Shown piece by piece: positions 53,148 to 62,389 of a stretch of 64,000 bases of DNA (position 1 is its first letter; each line of letters starts with the position of its first letter). A model generated the notes under the pieces. It was not told the origin of the DNA. It searched no databases and was given only the letters and a program-made list of their open reading frames with translations. A program made the position numbers and the translations under genes. The stretch covers positions 1 through 64,000 of the forward strand of contig NZ_PPXD01000006.1 in assembly GCF_002909375.1 (NCBI RefSeq), in the 5' to 3' direction. This DNA is from Cryobacterium zongtaii (GTDB taxonomy: Bacteria > Actinomycetota > Actinomycetes > Actinomycetales > Microbacteriaceae).

Positions 53148-54680
53148 GTGGAGCATTCGATCATCCTCAGGATGAACAACATCGTGAAGGACTTCAATGG
53201 GGTGAAGGCCCTCGACGGTGTTTCCCTCGAGGTCACGAGGGGGCAGGTGCACGGCATCTGCGGGGAGAACGGCGCCGGCAAGTCCACGCTGATGAAGGTC
53301 CTCAGCGGGGTGTACCCGGCCGGTAGCTTCGACGGCAGCATCGAGTTCGAGGACCACGAGGTGGCCTACAAGACCATCAACGACAGCGAGCACGACGGTA
53401 TCGTCATCATCCACCAGGAGCTGGCGCTGAGCCCGTACCTGTCGATCGCGGAGAACATCTTCCTCGGCAACGAGAACGCCACCCGCGGGGTGATCGACTG
53501 GAACAAGACCAACCGTGAGGCCGCCCTGCTGCTGGCCCGGGTGGGCCTGGACGAGAACCCGGCCACCAAGATCCTCGAGCTCGGCGTGGGCAAGCAGCAG
53601 CTCGTGGAGATCGCCAAGGCGCTCTCCAAGCGGGTCAAACTGCTCATCCTCGACGAGCCCACCGCGGCCCTGAACGACGAGGACTCCACCCATCTGCTGG
53701 GCCTGATCGACCACCTGCGCACGCAGGGCATCACCTGCATCATCATTTCCCACAAGCTCAAGGAGATCAAACGCATCGCCGACACCGTCACGGTGATCCG
53801 GGACGGCAAGACCATTGAGACCATCGACATGGCCGGGCCGGATGCCACGGAGGCTCACATCATCCGCGCCATGGTCGGCCGGGACCTGAACAACCTGTTC
53901 CCGCCGCGGGAGCCCGCCGTGGGCGCCGAGGTGCTCAGGGTGGAGAACTGGACAGTGCACCACCCCGTCGACGTGGCCCGCAAGGTCGTCGACGGTGCCT
54001 CCTTCACCGTCAACGCCGGCGAGATCGTCGGCTTCGCCGGGCTGATGGGCGCCGGCCGCACCGAATTGGCGATGAGCATCTTCGGCCGCTCCTACGGCAC
54101 CAACATCTCCGGGCAGGTCTTCAAAGACGGCACCGAAATCCAGATGCGCACCGTGGGGGAGGCCATCGAGCACGGCTTCGCATACGCCACCGAGGACCGC
54201 AAACGCTACGGCCTCAACCTGATCGGCGACATCACCGTCAACGTGTCCGCGGCCGCCCTGGCCAAGCTGGCCAAGTACGGCGTGATCGACAAGCACCGTG
54301 AGTACAAGGTCGCCGACTCCTACCGGCAGAAGATGAACATCAAGGCGCCGTCGGTCACCTCGATCACCGGCAAGCTCTCCGGCGGTAACCAGCAGAAGGT
54401 GGTGCTGTCGAAGTGGATCTTCTCCGGCCCCGACGTGTTGATCCTGGACGAGCCGACCCGCGGCATCGACGTGGGGGCCAAGTACGAGATCTACGGAATC
54501 ATCAACGAGCTCGCGGCGCAGGGCAAGGCGGTCATTGTGATCTCCTCCGAACTGCCCGAGCTGATCGGCATCTGTGATCGCATCTACGCGATCTCAGAAG
54601 GAAAACTCACCGGCGAGGTCGCCAAGGCCGACGCGTCGCAGGAAACACTCATGCACTACATGACCGCAGGAAAGGACTGA
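53148..54680 (+). CDS. Sugar ABC importer ATPase, CUT2 type, xylose locus
   Basis: 510-aa tandem ATPase from GTG 53148 (ACAGGAGAG upstream). [50 protein letters not shown] and [17 protein letters not shown] are all present. It aligns without large gaps to GguA at 1368-2897 (shared [20 protein letters not shown]), so the two importers come from a common duplication. It energises the uptake of the sugar bound by the preceding lipoprotein. Confidence 0.93.
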   Translation: MEHSIILRMNNIVKDFNGVKALDGVSLEVTRGQVHGICGENGAGKSTLMKVLSGVYPAGSFDGSIEFEDHEVAYKTINDSEHDGIVIIHQELALSPYLSIAENIFLGNENATRGVIDWNKTNREAALLLARVGLDENPATKILELGVGKQQLVEIAKALSKRVKLLILDEPTAALNDEDSTHLLGLIDHLRTQGITCIIISHKLKEIKRIADTVTVIRDGKTIETIDMAGPDATEAHIIRAMVGRDLNNLFPPREPAVGAEVLRVENWTVHHPVDVARKVVDGASFTVNAGEIVGFAGLMGAGRTELAMSIFGRSYGTNISGQVFKDGTEIQMRTVGEAIEHGFAYATEDRKRYGLNLIGDITVNVSAAALAKLAKYGVIDKHREYKVADSYRQKMNIKAPSVTSITGKLSGGNQQKVVLSKWIFSGPDVLILDEPTRGIDVGAKYEIYGIINELAAQGKAVIVISSELPELIGICDRIYAISEGKLTGEVAKADASQETLMHYMTAGKD

Positions 54681-54685
54681 GCGCG

Positions 54686-55903
54686 ATGACCACCACCACG
54701 CCAGCGAGCAAGGCGCCCACAGAACCACCCGTCAAGCGCCGGATGCCCAAGCTCTCGATCAACCTTCGCCAGTACGGCATCGTCGCCGCCCTGGCCGTGA
54801 TCGTCATCCTGTTCCAGATCCTCACCGACGGGCGCCTGTTGCTGCCCGGCAACGTGAACAACCTCATCCAGCAGAACGCCTACGTGCTAATCCTCGCGAT
54901 CGGCATGGTCATCGTGATCATCGCCGGCCATATCGACCTGTCCGTCGGCTCTGTCGTGGCCATGGTCGGCGCTGTCGCCGCGATCAGCATGAACAACTGG
55001 GGTCTGCCCTGGTGGGGCGCGGTCCTCGTGTCGCTGCTGGTCGGCGCCCTGGTCGGTGCCTGGCAGGGCTACTGGGTGGCGTTCGTCGGCATCCCGGCGT
55101 TCATCGTCACCCTGGCCGGCATGCTCATCTTCCGGGGCCTCACCCTGGTGCTGCTCACCGGCGGAACCATCAGCGGCCTGCCCGCGGAATTCACCGCGAT
55201 CGGCGCCGGCTGGCTGCCGTCGTACCTGGGTGAACTGGCCGGGCGCGACGTGCTCACCCTGGCGCTGGGCATCCTCACCGCCGTGGCCCTGATCGTCTTC
55301 CAGCTGCGCACCCGCGCCACCCTGGCCCGGTTGGACCTGCCGCGCGAACCGCTCGCCTCGATGTGGACCAAGAACGGCATCGCCGCCATCGCGATCGTCT
55401 GGTTCGCTTGGTTGCTCAGCGACTACAGCGGCACCCCGATCATCCTGATCGTGCTCGCCGCCCTGATCCTGATCTACAACTTCGTGCTCAACCGCACGGT
55501 GTTCGGCCGCCACGTCTACGCCATGGGCGGCAACCTCTTCGCCGCCGTGATGAGCGGGGTGAAGACCAAGTGGGTCAACTTCTACATCTTCGTGAACATG
55601 GGCGTGCTGGCCGGCCTGGCCGGTGTGGTCTCGACCGCGCGAGCCGGCGGCGCCGTCGCCTCGGCGGGCCAGAACTACGAGCTCGACGCCATCGCCGCCG
55701 TCTTCATCGGTGGTGCGGCCGTGCAGGGCGGCGTGGGCACCGTGGTCGGTGCCGTGGTCGGTGGTCTGGTGATGGGCGTGCTCAACATGGGCCTGTCGAT
55801 TCTCTCGGTGGATGCCGCCTGGCAGATGACAATCAAGGGCCTGGTGCTGCTGCTGGCCGTCGCGTTTGATATCTTCAACAAGCGGCGCGCCGGAGGACGA
55901 TAG
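54686..55903 (+). CDS. Sugar ABC importer permease, CUT2 type, xylose locus
   Basis: 405-aa polytopic permease; ATG at 54686, 5 bp after the ATPase stop. Hallmarks are AIGMVIVIIAGHIDLSVGSV, VAFVGIPAFIVTLAGMLIFR, YELDAIAAVFIGGAAVQGGV and the tail FNKRRAGGR. It is the paralogue of GguB (2931-4172), including the long middle cytoplasmic/periplasmic insert after QLRTRATLAR. The regulator gene follows 60 bp downstream, likely in the same transcript. Confidence 0.93.
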   Translation: MTTTTPASKAPTEPPVKRRMPKLSINLRQYGIVAALAVIVILFQILTDGRLLLPGNVNNLIQQNAYVLILAIGMVIVIIAGHIDLSVGSVVAMVGAVAAISMNNWGLPWWGAVLVSLLVGALVGAWQGYWVAFVGIPAFIVTLAGMLIFRGLTLVLLTGGTISGLPAEFTAIGAGWLPSYLGELAGRDVLTLALGILTAVALIVFQLRTRATLARLDLPREPLASMWTKNGIAAIAIVWFAWLLSDYSGTPIILIVLAALILIYNFVLNRTVFGRHVYAMGGNLFAAVMSGVKTKWVNFYIFVNMGVLAGLAGVVSTARAGGAVASAGQNYELDAIAAVFIGGAAVQGGVGTVVGAVVGGLVMGVLNMGLSILSVDAAWQMTIKGLVLLLAVAFDIFNKRRAGGR

Positions 55904-55963
55904 CACTGACGCCACCCGGCGGTCCTCTGTCGGGCCCGCACCCGAAAGGACCGTGACCCACCC

Positions 55964-57181
55964 GTGAGCCAAGCGTCACCCACCCTGGGTGTTCGGGGCG
56001 GCACCAGCAACGACCAGCTCCGGCGGTACAACCTGTCGATGGTCATGACGATGCTGCACCACGCCCGTGGCTGCTCCCGAGCCGAGCTCACCAAGCGCAC
56101 CGGACTGAACCGGTCGACGATCGCGGCCCTGGTGGCCGAACTCGTCGACCTGGGCATGGCGTTCGAGGTGGAACCGGAGAGCGTGGTGGGCCGGGTGGGC
56201 CGGCCCAGCCCGCAGGTGGTGCCGAACCCGGGGCTGGCCGCGATCGCGGTCAACCCCGATGTCGACGCCATCACGGTGGGACTGGTGGGACTCGGTGGTG
56301 AGGTGATCCGGCGCATCCGTTTCGACACCACCCGGGTGCCCACCGTGGCCGAGGCCATCAACGCGGTCAAGGCCATCGTCGACGGCATGCGCGGTGAGAT
56401 CGACCAGAGCTACAGCATCGCCGGGGTCGGCGTGGCGGTGCCGGCGCTGGTGAACTCCGCGGACGGCCGGGTGCTGATCGCCCCGCACCTGGGCTGGCGC
56501 GACGTCAACCTGGCCCGCGATCTGGCCCGGGTGCTGGACTACCCGGTCTTCGCCGGCAACGATGCCAGCCTCGGCGCGATCGCCGAGAGCATGTTCGGCG
56601 CGGCCCGCGGCATCAACGACCTGGTCTACCTCAACGGCAGCGCCAGCGGAATCGGCGGCGGCCTGATCATCGGCGGCACACCGCTCCGCGGCACCAGCGG
56701 CTACGCGGGGGAGCTGGGCCACACCCTGGTGAACAGCGCGGGGGTGCGCTGCCACTGCGGCCGGATCGGCTGCCTGGAGACCGAGGTGAGCATGGCCAGG
56801 CTTCTCGCGGTGCTGAAGCTGCCGCGCGCCGACCTGGACGACCTCGACATCGCGCTCGGCGTCTCCCGCGATCCGGCCGTGCTGGCCGAGGTGCGCCGGC
56901 AGATCGAGCTGCTCTCCGAGGCGATCTCCAACTTCGTGAACCTGTTCGACCCCGAGATGGTGGTGCTCGGCGGGTTCCTCGGCTCGCTGCTCTCGGTGGG
57001 CCGGGAACAGCTGACCGCGGCGATGATCGTGCGCTCCATGAGCAGCATCGGCCACACGGTGGCCATCGAGCGGGCCAGCCTGGGCTCGCACCTGATGCTC
57101 GTGGGCGCCGCCGAGCTGGCCTTCGCCGACCTGCTCGACGACCCGGCCGGCTTCGTGCGCGGTCGTGCCTCTCGTCGCTAG
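55964..57181 (+). CDS. xylR: ROK-family regulator, probable xylose repressor
   Basis: 405 aa from GTG 55964 (CGAAAGGA upstream). The N-terminal helix-turn-helix is SRAELTKRTGLNRSTIAALV. The ROK sugar-kinase-like domain follows, with GGLIIGGTPLRGTSGYAGEL, the zinc motif CHCGRIGCLETEVSM and LFDPEMVVLGGFLGSLLSVG. Being downstream of the xylose importer and near xylA/xylB, it is best read as XylR, releasing AACATATT-type operators when xylose binds. The inducer is inferred. Confidence 0.87.
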   Translation: MSQASPTLGVRGGTSNDQLRRYNLSMVMTMLHHARGCSRAELTKRTGLNRSTIAALVAELVDLGMAFEVEPESVVGRVGRPSPQVVPNPGLAAIAVNPDVDAITVGLVGLGGEVIRRIRFDTTRVPTVAEAINAVKAIVDGMRGEIDQSYSIAGVGVAVPALVNSADGRVLIAPHLGWRDVNLARDLARVLDYPVFAGNDASLGAIAESMFGAARGINDLVYLNGSASGIGGGLIIGGTPLRGTSGYAGELGHTLVNSAGVRCHCGRIGCLETEVSMARLLAVLKLPRADLDDLDIALGVSRDPAVLAEVRRQIELLSEAISNFVNLFDPEMVVLGGFLGSLLSVGREQLTAAMIVRSMSSIGHTVAIERASLGSHLMLVGAAELAFADLLDDPAGFVRGRASRR

Positions 57182-57265
57182 TTCGCTGATCTGACATTTG
57201 TCGTCAATCACCACAAACTACTTGCGGAAGCGAGGAAGTCTGCCGTAGGCTCCCTTGCGAGGCGG

Positions 57266-57279
57266 TCGAAACGTTTAGA
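57266..57279. promoter_or_regulatory. LacI operator upstream of the GH31-locus regulator
   Basis: TCGAAACGTTTAGA matches 13 of 14 bases of the perfect palindrome at 58396-58409 and lies 70 bp before the regulator's start, implying autoregulation. Confidence 0.7.
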
Positions 57280-57348
57280 CACTTCGCCCGCTGCTCGGCT
57301 GCGTTTCCGCAATCGATCCCGCACTATCCGACCGACGATGGAGTCCAG

Positions 57349-58362
57349 GTGGCCAACATTCACGACGTGGCACGTGTCGCCGGAGTGTCGATCAGTACGG
57401 TGTCCTACGCCCTCAGCGGGAAGCGTTCGATCGCAGCGTCTACCAAACAGCGCATCGACCAGGCCGTTCTCCAGCTCGACTACCGGGCCAACGCCGGCGC
57501 GCGGATGCTCAAGGGCGCGCGCACCCAGATCCTCGCGTTGAGCGCTCCGCTGCATGCCGGCACCCACGCCCCGGCCCACATGGCCTTCGTGCTCTCGGTG
57601 GTCACGGCCGCCCGCCTGTACGACTACGACGTGCTTCTGCTCACCCAAGACGAAGCAACCGTGGGTCTCCGCCGGGTGGCGCGCAGCTCCCTGGTCGACG
57701 GCATCGTGCTGTTGGACGTCTCCACCGCCGATCCCCGCACCGATCTGGTACGCGAGCTCGGCCTGCCGGCCACGGTGATCGGCATCCCCAATGACACCGC
57801 CGGCCTCACCTGTGTCGACCTCGACTTCGAACAGGCCGCGGTGCTGGCCGTTCGCCGGCTGGTCGACCTCGGCCACCGCGAGATCGGCCTGATCGGCCAG
57901 GCGCCGCTCGTCTATGAGCGTGGCTCGAACTTCCCGCCGCGTTTCCGGGACGCCTTCCTGGCCGAAGCCGCCCGGCTGGGCGTCACCGTGGCCTTCACCC
58001 CGGCCGCCGAGGAGTCGGCCGGCGTGCGCGCGGCCGTCGAGCACGTGACGGCCGCTCTGCCCGGAATGACCGGGCTCGTGTTGCACTGCAACGAACCCGT
58101 GCAGTCCATGGTTCTCGACGTGCTCAGCCAGCGCGGCATCAGCGTGCCGAACGACCTCTCGGTCATTTCGGCCTGCTCCAGCTTCTCCACCGACCATCTC
58201 AACCCGCCGCTCGACGTGATCCCGCTACCCGCGGACCAGTCCTGCACCCGAGCAATCGAGCTCACGATGGCCCAGTTCGCCGGAGACGCCGAGCCCCACG
58301 TCGAATACATCGAGCCGACGTACGTCGAGCTCGGGTCGACCGCCCCCGGCCCGCATCGATAG
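57349..58362 (+). CDS. LacI-family regulator of the GH31-GH1-GH42 locus
   Basis: 337 aa from GTG 57349 (GATGGAG upstream). The helix-turn-helix ANIHDVARVAGVSISTVSYA begins at residue 2, so the start is secure. The hinge region is AGARMLKGARTQILALSAPL. The sensor domain is somewhat divergent (VISACSSFSTDHLNPPLDVI where GFDD is usual). Operators TCGAAACGTTTCGA-type sit before this gene and before the GH31 gene. Confidence 0.87.
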   Translation: MANIHDVARVAGVSISTVSYALSGKRSIAASTKQRIDQAVLQLDYRANAGARMLKGARTQILALSAPLHAGTHAPAHMAFVLSVVTAARLYDYDVLLLTQDEATVGLRRVARSSLVDGIVLLDVSTADPRTDLVRELGLPATVIGIPNDTAGLTCVDLDFEQAAVLAVRRLVDLGHREIGLIGQAPLVYERGSNFPPRFRDAFLAEAARLGVTVAFTPAAEESAGVRAAVEHVTAALPGMTGLVLHCNEPVQSMVLDVLSQRGISVPNDLSVISACSSFSTDHLNPPLDVIPLPADQSCTRAIELTMAQFAGDAEPHVEYIEPTYVELGSTAPGPHR

Positions 58363-58395
58363 AACCTCGGAAAACCCCTCAGAGCCTTCGTGCCG

Positions 58396-58409
58396 TCGAA
58401 ACGTTTCGA
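58396..58409. promoter_or_regulatory. LacI operator upstream of the GH31 gene
   Basis: TCGAAACGTTTCGA is a perfect 14-bp palindrome with the central CG typical of LacI/CcpA-type operators. It stands 85 bp before the GH31 start codon, just after the regulator gene. Confidence 0.78.
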
Positions 58410-58493
58410 AATGCGATCGAGAACCGTAGTACCCAGCAGCACCACCCAACGCACCCTCACCAGGGGCATCACCGCAGGAGCAGTCAAGTAGAC

Positions 58494-60833
58494 ATGAAAT
58501 TCACCGATGGTTTCTGGCACACCCGTCCCGGCGTCACCGCGTTCTACGCGCAGGAGGCCTACGACATCGAACAGGTGGGTGCCGCCCTGCGGGTCTCCGC
58601 CCCGACGAAGGTGATCGAACGTCGCGGTGATGTGCTCAACCGCGCCATGCTCACCGTGACGCTCTCCTCGCCGCTGGAGGGCATCGTCAAGGTGCGCGTG
58701 GAACAGCACACCGGGACCACAACCGGCCCGGGTTTCGAGCTCGTCGGCGCCGAGCCGGATGCCGGCGACATCGCGATCGACGCCACGGGCGGCACCCTCA
58801 CGGCCGGCCCGCTCACCGCACGCATCGCCCCGGGCGCTCCGTTCAACCTCAGCTTCGAGGCCGACGGCCGCACCCTCACCGAGAGCGGCCACAAGTCGAT
58901 CGGGCACATGCAGCTCGCCCCCGGGGCCCCCATCGCCGCCGAACCGGCCGGCGTCTCCGGCGTCACCACCACCGGGCTCGCACCGGCACCCAGCTACACG
59001 CACGCACAGCTCTCCCTCGGCGTGGGCGAACTGGTCTACGGCCTGGGCGAACGCTTCGGCCCGCTGATCAAGAACGGCCAGACCATCGACATCTGGAACG
59101 CCGACGGCGGCACCTCCAGCGAACAGTCCTATAAGAACGTGCCGTTCTACCTCACCAACCGCGGCTACGGCGTGCTGGTCAACCACCCCGAGCACGTCTC
59201 CTTCGAGGTCGGCACCGAGGCCGTCGAACGGGTGCAGTTCTCCGTCGCCGGTCCGGCCATCGAATACCTGGTGATCTACGGGCCCACTCCCAAGCAGATC
59301 CTCGAGCGTTACACCCGCCTCACCGGCCGCCCCGCGCGGGTGCCGGCCTGGTCGTACGGCCTATGGCTGTCGACCTCGTTCACCACCCAGTACGACGAGG
59401 CCACCGTGAACAGCTTCATCGACGGTATGGCCGAGCGCGACCTGCCGCTTTCTGTCTTCCACTTCGACTGCTTCTGGATGCGCGAATTCAACTGGACCGA
59501 CTTCGAGTGGGACCCGCGGGTGTTCCCGGACCCCGAGGGCATGCTCGCCAGGCTGCACGAGAAGAACCTGCACGTGAGCGCTTGGATCAACCCCTACATC
59601 GCCCAGCGGGCCGGCATCTTCGCCGAGGCCGCCGCCGCCGGCTACCTGGTGAAGAAGGCCGACGGCGACGTCTGGCAGTGGGACCTCTGGCAGGCCGGCA
59701 TGGCACTGGTGGACTTCACCAACCCCGCCGCCGTCACCTGGTTCCAGGACAAGCTGCGCGGCCTCTTCGCACAGGGCGTCGACGCCATCAAGACCGACTT
59801 CGGCGAACGCATCCCCACGGATGTGGTCTGGCACGACGGCTCGTCGCCCGAGGTGATGCACAACCTGTACACCCAGCTCTACAACAAGGCCGTCTTCGAG
59901 GTGCTCCAGGAGCACCGCGGCGAGGGCGATGCGGTGCTGTTCGCCCGCTCCGCAACCGTCGGCGGCCAGATGCAGCCCGTGCACTGGGGCGGAGACAACT
60001 CCTCCAGCTACGAGTCCATGGCCGAGACCCTACGCGGCGGGCTCTCGCTGGCCTTCAGCGGCTTCGGCTACTGGAGCCACGACATCGGCGGCTTCGAGGG
60101 CATGCCCGACCCGGCCGTGTTCAAGCGCTGGCTGGCGTTCGGCCTGCTGTCCAGCCACTCCAGGCTGCACGGGTCCACCAGCTACCGGGTGCCGTGGCTC
60201 TTCGACGAGGGCCGGGAGGAGCCCGGCCAGAGCGCCGTCGACGTCACCCGGGTGTTCACCAAGCTGAAGCTGACGCTGATGCCCTACCTCTATCAGGTGG
60301 GCCTGGAGGCACACCGTCTCGGTGCCCCGTTCATGCGGCCGATGCAACTCGAGTTTCCCGGCGACCCCGCCGTGGACTACCTCGACCGGCAGTACCTGCT
60401 CGGCGCCGACCTGCTCGTGGCCCCGGTCTTCAGCGAAGCCGGCGACGTGCAGTACTACCTGCCGGCTGGCACCTGGACGAATTACCTGTCCGACGAGGTC
60501 GTCACCGGTCCCGTTTGGCGCCGGGAGACGCACGCGTTCGACAGCATCCCGCTGTGGGTGCGTGGGGGAGCGGTGCTGGCCACCGGTTCCCGCGACGACA
60601 GGCCCGACTACGACTACACCGACCAGACCCTGCTCACGGTCTACCCGGGCGAGTCGGCCGGCATCCGCACCGTCGAAGTCGCCAACCCGCTCGACGGCAG
60701 CTTTGTCACCTTCACCATCACAGTTTCCCGCGACGACACCGTCGTGACCAGCGATTCGGATGCCCCCTTCCGGGCCCGCCTCGCCGGCGGCGACATCCTT
60801 TCCTCCACCGACCGAAAGGCCACCCTCCGATGA
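58494..60833 (+). CDS. GH31 alpha-xylosidase (YicI-like)
   Basis: 779 aa, cytoplasmic. The order of motifs follows Yic[61 protein letters not shown], the nucleophile Asp435 in [18 protein letters not shown], and the acid/base Asp501 in [17 protein letters not shown]. The 66-residue gap between them equals that of E. coli YicI (416 and 482). It removes alpha-linked xylose from xyloglucan oligosaccharides (isoprimeverose). It overlaps the next gene by ATGA. Confidence 0.93.
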   Translation: MKFTDGFWHTRPGVTAFYAQEAYDIEQVGAALRVSAPTKVIERRGDVLNRAMLTVTLSSPLEGIVKVRVEQHTGTTTGPGFELVGAEPDAGDIAIDATGGTLTAGPLTARIAPGAPFNLSFEADGRTLTESGHKSIGHMQLAPGAPIAAEPAGVSGVTTTGLAPAPSYTHAQLSLGVGELVYGLGERFGPLIKNGQTIDIWNADGGTSSEQSYKNVPFYLTNRGYGVLVNHPEHVSFEVGTEAVERVQFSVAGPAIEYLVIYGPTPKQILERYTRLTGRPARVPAWSYGLWLSTSFTTQYDEATVNSFIDGMAERDLPLSVFHFDCFWMREFNWTDFEWDPRVFPDPEGMLARLHEKNLHVSAWINPYIAQRAGIFAEAAAAGYLVKKADGDVWQWDLWQAGMALVDFTNPAAVTWFQDKLRGLFAQGVDAIKTDFGERIPTDVVWHDGSSPEVMHNLYTQLYNKAVFEVLQEHRGEGDAVLFARSATVGGQMQPVHWGGDNSSSYESMAETLRGGLSLAFSGFGYWSHDIGGFEGMPDPAVFKRWLAFGLLSSHSRLHGSTSYRVPWLFDEGREEPGQSAVDVTRVFTKLKLTLMPYLYQVGLEAHRLGAPFMRPMQLEFPGDPAVDYLDRQYLLGADLLVAPVFSEAGDVQYYLPAGTWTNYLSDEVVTGPVWRRETHAFDSIPLWVRGGAVLATGSRDDRPDYDYTDQTLLTVYPGESAGIRTVEVANPLDGSFVTFTITVSRDDTVVTSDSDAPFRARLAGGDILSSTDRKATLR

Positions 60834-62287
60834 GCATCATCGAGCAGAGCACCACGCAGGCCTCACCCGACTACCGCGACGCCGGCCTCACGTTCCCGGA
60901 CTCGTTCATCTTCGGCTCCGCCACGGCCAGCTACCAGATCGAGGGCGCCTTCGACGAGGACGGCCGAGGCCCCTCGATCTGGGACACCTTCAGCCACACC
61001 CCCGGCAAGATCTGGAACGGCGACACCGGCGACGTCGCCTCCGGCCACTACCACCGGCTCGAGGAGGACCTCGACATGATGGTGACGCTGGGCCTGCAGG
61101 CGTATCGGTTCTCCATCGCCTGGTCACGCATCCAGCCCACCGGCCGGGGCCCGGCCAACCAGGCGGGCCTGGACTTCTACGGCCGGCTCATCGACGGGCT
61201 GATAGCCCGGGGGATCAGCCCGATCGTCACCCTTTACCACTGGGACCTGCCGCAGGCCCTCGAGGACGAGGGCGGCTGGACCAACCGGGCCACCGCGTAC
61301 GCGTTCGCCGACTACGCGGCGATCCTGGGCGCGGCATTCGGCGACCGGGTGGACACCTGGACCACCCTGAACGAACCGTGGTGCTCCGCTTACCTGGGCT
61401 ACGGTTCCGGCTCGCACGCGCCCGGCCGCACCGACGGCGCCGAGGCGCTCACCGCCGTGCACCACCTCAACCTGGCGCACGGCCTGGCGATCCTGGCGCT
61501 CAAGCCGCTGGTGACCAACGACCCCGACTTCTCGATCACCCTCAACCTGCACGTGCTGCGCGGCGAGGGCGAGACCGGGCCGGAGGCCGTGCGGCAGATC
61601 GACGCCCTCGCCAACCGGGTGTTCCTGGGCCCGCTGCTGACCGGCGCCTACCCGGCGGATGTCTTCGAAGACACCAAGGACGTCACCGACTGGGCGTTCA
61701 TCCTGCCCGGCGATACCGAGATCATCCACCAGCCGCTGGAGGTGCTCGGCGTCAACTACTACTCGACCACCCTGGTTCGGCTGTGGGACGGGGCGGCACC
61801 GCGCCAGAACGCCGACGGGCACAAGGATGTCGGTGCCTCGCCGTGGCCCGGCGCCGACAGGGTCGAGTTCCTCGCCCAGCCCGGCCCGTACACCGAGATG
61901 GGCTGGAACATCGAACCGGCCGGCCTCGAGGAGTTGCTCGTGGCGCTGCACGAGGAGTTCCCGGCGCAGCCGCTGATGGTCACCGAGAACGGTGCGGCGT
62001 TCGCCGACACGGTCGTGCAGACGGAGGACGGACCCCGCGTGCACGACGTGGACCGCACCGACTACCTGCGCCGGCACTTCACCGCCGCGCACCGGGCACT
62101 GGCCCGCGGCGTCGACCTGCGCGGCTACCAGGTGTGGTCACTGATGGACAACTTCGAATGGGGCTACGGCTACTCCAAGCGGTTCGGCATCGTGCACGTG
62201 GACTACGACACGCTGGTGCGCACCCCCAAGGACAGCGCCCGCTGGTACGCGGCCCTGGTCGCCACCCGCACCCTCCCGGCCGTCTAA
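60830..62287 (+). CDS. GH1 beta-glucosidase
   Basis: 485 aa, ATGA overlap with the GH31 gene. GH1 signatures are [20 protein letters not shown], the acid/base Glu182 in [17 protein letters not shown], the nucleophile Glu386 in [10 protein letters not shown], and [20 protein letters not shown]. It cleaves beta-glucosides (cellobiose-like) inside the cell. With the alpha-xylosidase and GH42 it would complete xyloglucan-oligosaccharide breakdown. Confidence 0.95.
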   Translation: MSIIEQSTTQASPDYRDAGLTFPDSFIFGSATASYQIEGAFDEDGRGPSIWDTFSHTPGKIWNGDTGDVASGHYHRLEEDLDMMVTLGLQAYRFSIAWSRIQPTGRGPANQAGLDFYGRLIDGLIARGISPIVTLYHWDLPQALEDEGGWTNRATAYAFADYAAILGAAFGDRVDTWTTLNEPWCSAYLGYGSGSHAPGRTDGAEALTAVHHLNLAHGLAILALKPLVTNDPDFSITLNLHVLRGEGETGPEAVRQIDALANRVFLGPLLTGAYPADVFEDTKDVTDWAFILPGDTEIIHQPLEVLGVNYYSTTLVRLWDGAAPRQNADGHKDVGASPWPGADRVEFLAQPGPYTEMGWNIEPAGLEELLVALHEEFPAQPLMVTENGAAFADTVVQTEDGPRVHDVDRTDYLRRHFTAAHRALARGVDLRGYQVWSLMDNFEWGYGYSKRFGIVHVDYDTLVRTPKDSARWYAALVATRTLPAV

Positions 62288-62300
62288 GGCTCTCTCCCGA

Positions 62301-62356
62301 GTTGCCCTCGCGCGGACGAGTTGCCCCCCGGGGCAGCTCGTCCGGACCTGGGCAAC
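62301..62356. terminator. Nested hairpin between the GH1 and GH42 genes
   Basis: An inner stem (62314-62327 with 62330-62343, one wobble, effective loop of a few nt) is enclosed by outer arms GTTGCCC (62301-62307) and GGGCAAC (62350-62356). CGAGTTGCCC occurs twice as a direct repeat within it. It has no T tract and may only reduce read-through to GH42. Confidence 0.6.
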
Positions 62357-62389
62357 TTACGGTCATTTCGCAAGAGGAACAGGAACACC

